64,000 nucleotides of DNA from Helicobacter pylori PMSS1 (GTDB lineage: Bacteria; Campylobacterota; Campylobacteria; Campylobacterales; Arcobacteraceae): NCBI GenBank assembly GCA_945883785.1, contig CAMCYD010000002.1, forward strand, positions 1 to 64,000, written 5' to 3'. A program made the position numbers and the translations under genes. Numbering within the stretch: the stretch's first letter is position 1; each line of letters starts with the position of its first letter. This document shows positions 59,307 through 64,000 of the stretch, piece by piece. The notes under the pieces were generated by a model that worked only from the letters and a program-made list of their open reading frames with translations, did not search any database and was not told where the DNA came from.

Positions 59307-61318
59307 ATGGCCACCATCCCAAGGTAATAACATCTCATACATCTCTCCGCTTCAGCTTGAGCTTCTTCAGCTGTAAAACCAAAATTAACTTCCATATTAT
59401 TGTGTTTTCTGATTTCAGTTTCTGCTTTTTCACTCACTTCTCGAGGAAGTCCTGGCATCCAACCTTTGATTTTTTCTTTTTTATTATAAACTTTAAGTTT
59501 ATTCATATGGTCTTCCATAATCTCTTCATCTGTAAGTGTTACTTTTCCATCATAAATATATCTACTTATTACAGATGCTGCTCGTCTAGCTTGTCCAACT
59601 GCATTTACAATAGTCATTGGTCCATATTCACAGTCCCCTGCAGCAAAAAGTCCAAGTCTATTTGTCATGAAATCTTTTCCATTTGTTTGCAAAGTTCCCC
59701 ACGAAGTCATTGTAAGTTCCCAATCTTTTGGCAAAATTTGTAAATCAGAACTTTGAGAAACTGCTGGAATCAGATAATCACATTCTATTTCAAAATCTCC
59801 GTCATCTCGTTTGACAAGCTCAGCTCTTCCACCGTTTGGATCAGGAACTAGCTCGTATTGATTTATAAGAAGTGACTTTATGACACCATTTTCATCTCTA
59901 ATCGTATCAATAGCACTATGAAAAATAAATTCAACACCCTCTTCAACTGCCTCTGTATATTCTTCAAAAGTTGTATTTCTTATGATTGTTTTTTCATCTC
60001 TTCTATAAAGCATCACAACTCTTTTTGCACCCTCTCTAATACTGCATCTCACGACATCCATAGAGGTAAATCCGCCACCAACACACACAACAATTTTATC
60101 TTTGAGTTCATTTGAAACTGGGCTTCCTATTTTAAATTTATGCCAAAGATTTACCTTATCTAGCATCGCAATAGCACCCCAATATCCAAAATGATTTGGA
60201 TTTTCGTTTTCACATCTCACTGCTTTTGAAAGTCTTGCTCCAAACCCAAGAAGTGTCGCATCAAACTCTGTTTCTATCTCTTTCAACCTATCAGCCGTTA
60301 CTTTATAATTTGGAACTACCGTAACCGTTTCGAGTTCTGTGACAAGCTTAATATCTTCATTGTATTTATCAAACGGCATCCTATACTCTGGAACTCCAAC
60401 AGTAACTTCTCCTCCCAAAACAGGTAATTCTTCAAAAATAGTAACGCTAATCCCTTGCACTCCAAGATAATAAGCAGCCGTAAGTCCAGCAGGTCCAGCC
60501 CCAATAATAGCTACTTTTTTCCCATCATTTCGTGGTTTTTGAGGTTTTTGTGGATGTATCCACTCTAACTTATGATCGGTTTCATAATCAGCTCCAATTC
60601 TTTTAAGCTCCATAATTGAGATAGGCTCGTCAAGATTTGCTCTTCTACAAGCTGTTTCGCAAGGATGCGGGCAAACTCTTCCACAAGTATGAGCCAAAGG
60701 CATATGTTCTCTTGTCGCACTTAAAGTAGCACTAAAATCCAAGTCACGAACTCCCTCTATATAAGCAGGAATATCAATATGTGCAGGACACATATCAGTA
60801 CAGGGTGCAGTGATATTTGCAATATATCTTGAATCATCCACCAAATACCAAGGTGATTTAGATTTTGTTTCGATAAGCTTTTTAAAATCGTCATTAAAAA
60901 ACCGAATCATTTGTAAAATAGGAACAGGAACAGTTTTTCCTATCTCGCATTTACTTGTAGCCATCATCGTGTCACTAATTTCATTAAGGTGTTCTAAATC
61001 GCTTTGTTCACCCTCGCCTCTTGCGATTTTATCAAGCATATCATATAAAATTCGTCCGCCCCATCTTCCAGGAGCACATCTTCCACACATCTCACTATAT
61101 TCTTGGTATTGCTTTGCATAATTCAATGCCAATTTTACCACATCTACATCTGAAGTAAAAAGTGCAAATCCATCCCAACCAACAAAAGCTTTTGTGTGGT
61201 TTTCTTTATCATACTCAACTGGCAACTTAGCAGAAGATTCTTTCCATTCTTCAATAGACTCAATATTTCTATTGTCTATGTGTTCTCCTTGCCAAGTTGA
61301 AAAATATACTTTACTCAC
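59303..61318 (-). CDS. NuoF C-terminal-like Fe-S domain fused to GltD-like FAD/NAD(P) oxidoreductase, in nuoF position
   Basis: N-term MCGRCAPGRWGGRILYDMLDKIARGEG...TSKCEIGKTVPVPILQMIRFF (NuoF-like); then CTDMCPAHIDIPAYIEGV...CGRVCPHPCETACRR, VAIIGAGPAGLTAAYYLGVQGISVTIFE (GltD-like). Confidence 0.88.
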   Translation of the reverse strand: MSKVYFSTWQGEHIDNRNIESIEEWKESSAKLPVEYDKENHTKAFVGWDGFALFTSDVDVVKLALNYAKQYQEYSEMCGRCAPGRWGGRILYDMLDKIARGEGEQSDLEHLNEISDTMMATSKCEIGKTVPVPILQMIRFFNDDFKKLIETKSKSPWYLVDDSRYIANITAPCTDMCPAHIDIPAYIEGVRDLDFSATLSATREHMPLAHTCGRVCPHPCETACRRANLDEPISIMELKRIGADYETDHKLEWIHPQKPQKPRNDGKKVAIIGAGPAGLTAAYYLGVQGISVTIFEELPVLGGEVTVGVPEYRMPFDKYNEDIKLVTELETVTVVPNYKVTADRLKEIETEFDATLLGFGARLSKAVRCENENPNHFGYWGAIAMLDKVNLWHKFKIGSPVSNELKDKIVVCVGGGFTSMDVVRCSIREGAKRVVMLYRRDEKTIIRNTTFEEYTEAVEEGVEFIFHSAIDTIRDENGVIKSLLINQYELVPDPNGGRAELVKRDDGDFEIECDYLIPAVSQSSDLQILPKDWELTMTSWGTLQTNGKDFMTNRLGLFAAGDCEYGPMTIVNAVGQARRAASVISRYIYDGKVTLTDEEIMEDHMNKLKVYNKKEKIKGWMPGLPREVSEKAETEIRKHNNMEVNFGFTAEEAQAEAERCMRCYYLGMVAI

Positions 61319-61326
61319 AAGTTTTC

Positions 61327-61590
61327 CTACTCTTCTTCGACATTTGCAACAAGTGTATTATCTAATGTATTTTTAATCACAACAGTCCAATCTACTTCGT
61401 TGAATTTTAAAGAATTCATCAAAGTCCAATTATTTTCTTTCACTATATCAGCTACTTTTTGTATAGCTGTAAAATCACCAATTTCAAATAAAAATATCCC
61501 ATTTTCATCTTGTGATATTTCACTGTTCATAAGCTCTACCAATCTTGGTATAAAATTTTCACCATGGTTTCTTAAATCATATCTTTTCAT
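61327..61590 (-). CDS. small Cys-free protein in nuoE position (HP1264-like)
   Basis: MKRYDLRNHGENFIPRLVELMNSEISQDENGIFLFEIGDF...; between nuoD and flavoprotein; no cysteine. Confidence 0.7.
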   Translation of the reverse strand: MKRYDLRNHGENFIPRLVELMNSEISQDENGIFLFEIGDFTAIQKVADIVKENNWTLMNSLKFNEVDWTVVIKNTLDNTLVANVEEE

Positions 61591-61603
61591 TTTATACCCC
61601 TTA

Positions 61604-62830
61604 CTACCTGTCAATTTCGCCAAAAACGATATTAAGGTTACCAATAATAGTAACAACATCGGCAAGTTGATGCCCTGGAAGTAAATCTTGTAATAATCCT
61701 GTATGCCAAAAACTTGGTGCTCTTAATTTCATTCTGTATGGATAAGGGCTTCCGTCACTCACGATATAAAATCCAAGTTCCCCTTTTGGAGATTCAGTAG
61801 CCACATACACTTCACCAACAGGTGGTCTCATCCCTTGTGTCACAAGTACAAAATGTTGCATCAAAGAATAATTTTGAGTCATCATCTCCTCTTTTGAAGC
61901 AGAAATATATTGAGGCGCATGAGCCATAAGTTTTCTATCGCTCTCATGATACATTGGAATAAGTTGTTTTAAAATTCTCATAGATTGGTGCATTTCAGCC
62001 ATATGGAGCTTGTACCTTCCATAACTATCGCAAGTTTCAGAATATGGCACATCAAATTCTAGTTTGGAATACAATCCGTATGGCATCTCTTTTCTCAAAT
62101 CCCATTTTACTCCACTTCCTCGCAGAATAAGTCCCGTACATCCCCATGATTTAGCCATCTCTTTTGAAACAACTCCTACATTTTCTAGTCTCATTCTCCA
62201 AATTCTATTAGTTGTCAAAAGACCTTCATAAACTTTAATTTGTTCAGTCAAAATGCCCATAAATTTTTCTAACTTTTCAATCCAATTCTTTGGTAAATCA
62301 AGAGGAACTCCACCAATTCTTACGCTACTATGAGTAAGTCTAGCTCCACAATAATCTTCCATTAAGTCCATTGCAAATTCTCTTTCTCTAAATGCATATA
62401 AGAAAACAGACATCGCTCCAACATCAAGGGCATGTGTTGCAAGCCAAAATAAGTGTGAAATAATTCTATTAATTTCAACCAACATCGTTCTAATCACTTC
62501 AGCTCTCATCGGTGCTTCAATCCCAAGAAGTTTTTCAACCGCAAGTGCATAACCATAGTTATTTGATGTTGCAGCGATGTAATCCATCCTGTCTGTTGTA
62601 GGTAAAAATTCGTTATAAATCATATTTTCACCCATCTTTTCCATCCCTCTATGAAGATAACCAACATCAGGATGAGCTTTTATAACCTCTTCTCCTTGTA
62701 GTTCAAGAATAAGTCTAAGTTGACCATGAGCTGATGGATGTTGTGGTCCAAAATTAACAACCATAGTGTTATCATCTCTTTCAAATGCGATATTTTCAAA
62801 AAAAGGTTTTAGTCTGTTTGTTTGTTGCAT
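61604..62830 (-). CDS. nuoD: NADH-quinone oxidoreductase subunit D
   Basis: [25 protein letters not shown]...[16 protein letters not shown]...[25 protein letters not shown]. Confidence 0.98.
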   Translation of the reverse strand: MQQTNRLKPFFENIAFERDDNTMVVNFGPQHPSAHGQLRLILELQGEEVIKAHPDVGYLHRGMEKMGENMIYNEFLPTTDRMDYIAATSNNYGYALAVEKLLGIEAPMRAEVIRTMLVEINRIISHLFWLATHALDVGAMSVFLYAFREREFAMDLMEDYCGARLTHSSVRIGGVPLDLPKNWIEKLEKFMGILTEQIKVYEGLLTTNRIWRMRLENVGVVSKEMAKSWGCTGLILRGSGVKWDLRKEMPYGLYSKLEFDVPYSETCDSYGRYKLHMAEMHQSMRILKQLIPMYHESDRKLMAHAPQYISASKEEMMTQNYSLMQHFVLVTQGMRPPVGEVYVATESPKGELGFYIVSDGSPYPYRMKLRAPSFWHTGLLQDLLPGHQLADVVTIIGNLNIVFGEIDR

Positions 62831-62832
62831 AT

Positions 62833-63654
62833 CTATCTTCTTTCTTTTAATTGTGTAGGTTTAATTTCATCAAATGGAGTTACGAGTGGGATTCCAAAAA
62901 TTTTAATTCCACCCTCTTCTTGGTATCTTATAGGAGTTTCAGGTTCATCTCCATCTCGAATATCAGTTCCAAACGGTACTTCATGACCTAGTCTTGCAAA
63001 TCTTGTAGTATCATATCTATCAATTTTAGCAGCATCTCTTTGTTCTTCTCCAATAGTTTCTCTAGCCTCTTTTCCAAAAATTTTATCAACTTCATACCAT
63101 CTAGCAGCTTCATCGCCATGAAGTGGGTATGTTTTGAGAAGTGGATGCCCTTGCCAATCATCTGGCATCAAAATTCTTTTCATATAGGGATGATTATTTG
63201 CGACAATTCCAAACATATCATACATCTCTCTTTCACTCCAATCGGCCATTCTAAAAAGTGGGTTTACCGACTCAATAGCTTCTCCAACTTTTACAAAAGT
63301 TTTGATTCGTAATCTTTTTCTTTTTGATGTTGATAACATTTCGTAAAATATCTCAAAGCCCCCTTTTGTGGCTACATAATCAATAGCACTCAGCTCAACA
63401 AGTAAATCATAAGCTAATATCTCTTTTGCATGTTTGATAGCTACAATATTATCTTTTGGTGCTATCCACATAACCAAATGGTCTAACTCTAAATAAACAT
63501 CATTCACAGTAACTTTTTTTGTCAAGCTAAGATAATCGTTACTAAAAACTGAATCGTTATAAACAGACTTTCTAGGTATCGTAGGGGTTACATAAAATCT
63601 ATCATTATAATACGATTTTTTTTGTACATTTTCTTTTGATTGATAGGCTCTCAT
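62833..63654 (-). CDS. nuoC: NADH-quinone oxidoreductase subunit C
   Basis: [45 protein letters not shown]. Confidence 0.95.
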   Translation of the reverse strand: MRAYQSKENVQKKSYYNDRFYVTPTIPRKSVYNDSVFSNDYLSLTKKVTVNDVYLELDHLVMWIAPKDNIVAIKHAKEILAYDLLVELSAIDYVATKGGFEIFYEMLSTSKRKRLRIKTFVKVGEAIESVNPLFRMADWSEREMYDMFGIVANNHPYMKRILMPDDWQGHPLLKTYPLHGDEAARWYEVDKIFGKEARETIGEEQRDAAKIDRYDTTRFARLGHEVPFGTDIRDGDEPETPIRYQEEGGIKIFGIPLVTPFDEIKPTQLKERR

Positions 63655-64000
63655 TATATTAACCTTTTTACTTTTTGAGCCAAACTACAAGGTTGACTTC
63701 TTATTTTTTTTTGCAACATCATTAGTGCATACTGAAGTGTTTCTGGTCTTGGCGCACACCCAGGAAGATAAATATCTACAGGAATAACTCTGTCAGCTCC
63801 TTGAACAGTAGCATAAGTATTAAACATACCGCCAGTATTTGCACAACTTCCCATACTTATAACCCATTTAGGATCAGGCATTTGGTCGTACAATCTTCTT
63901 AAAAACTCTGCATGTTTTTTTGTCAATGTTCCAGCAATAACAAGAACATCTGATTGTCTTGGACTTGCTCTAAAAATAGTACCAAATCTATCAAAGTCAA
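63654..64000 (-). CDS. nuoB: NADH-quinone oxidoreductase subunit B, truncated at window edge
   Basis: Frame continues upstream of ORF-track start: [59 protein letters not shown]. Confidence 0.96.
   Translation of the reverse strand, partial: DFDRFGTIFRASPRQSDVLVIAGTLTKKHAEFLRRLYDQMPDPKWVISMGSCANTGGMFNTYATVQGADRVIPVDIYLPGCAPRPETLQYALMMLQKKIRSQPCSLAQKVKRLI

Overview
64 kb of AT-rich chromosome whose gene content and order point to a Campylobacterota (Epsilonproteobacteria) member. This taxonomic placement is an inference from HP0958/flgZ-like synteny, a remote CheZ, a complex I locus without standard nuoE/nuoF, and Csd3/Csd6-like cell-shape genes. Main blocks: (1) flagellin and a 2431-aa cadherin/Ig-like repeat lipoprotein; (2) rluA-waaA-zinc ribbon (HP0958-like)-nif3-glyQ, then a ParE-type toxin-antitoxin pair and purL; (3) a flagellar/chemotaxis block (CheX/CheC-like membrane protein, Lys/Tyr-rich protein, flgG, cheY, remote cheZ, flgF-like, flgB, fliF, fliG, fliH) and, further on, flhA-flgL-fliI; (4) divergent M23 peptidase and L,D-transpeptidase genes, engB, lptA/lptC-like, kdsC, hisB, rlpA, mltD, serS, DUF502; (5) an accessory island (about 39.1-47.1 kb) with ung, an outer-membrane barrel candidate, two related lipoproteins, glmS and five copies of a palindromic interspersed repeat; (6) a nuoB-N locus with two nuoG genes, a Cys-free protein in the nuoE slot and a NuoF-C-terminal-domain/GltD-like flavoprotein fusion in the nuoF slot. 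Strongest second-look items: the CheZ homologue with up to five FliM-N/CheZ-C-like CheY-docking peptides, the membrane-tethered CheX/CheC-like protein next to flgG, the unusual complex I input module, the repeat family that runs into the ung start codon, a 7-bp tandem repeat inside glmS, and a hairpin that could mask the Shine-Dalgarno of the zinc-ribbon gene. No CRISPR array, rRNA or clear phage was seen. All calls are by eye; no searches were run.
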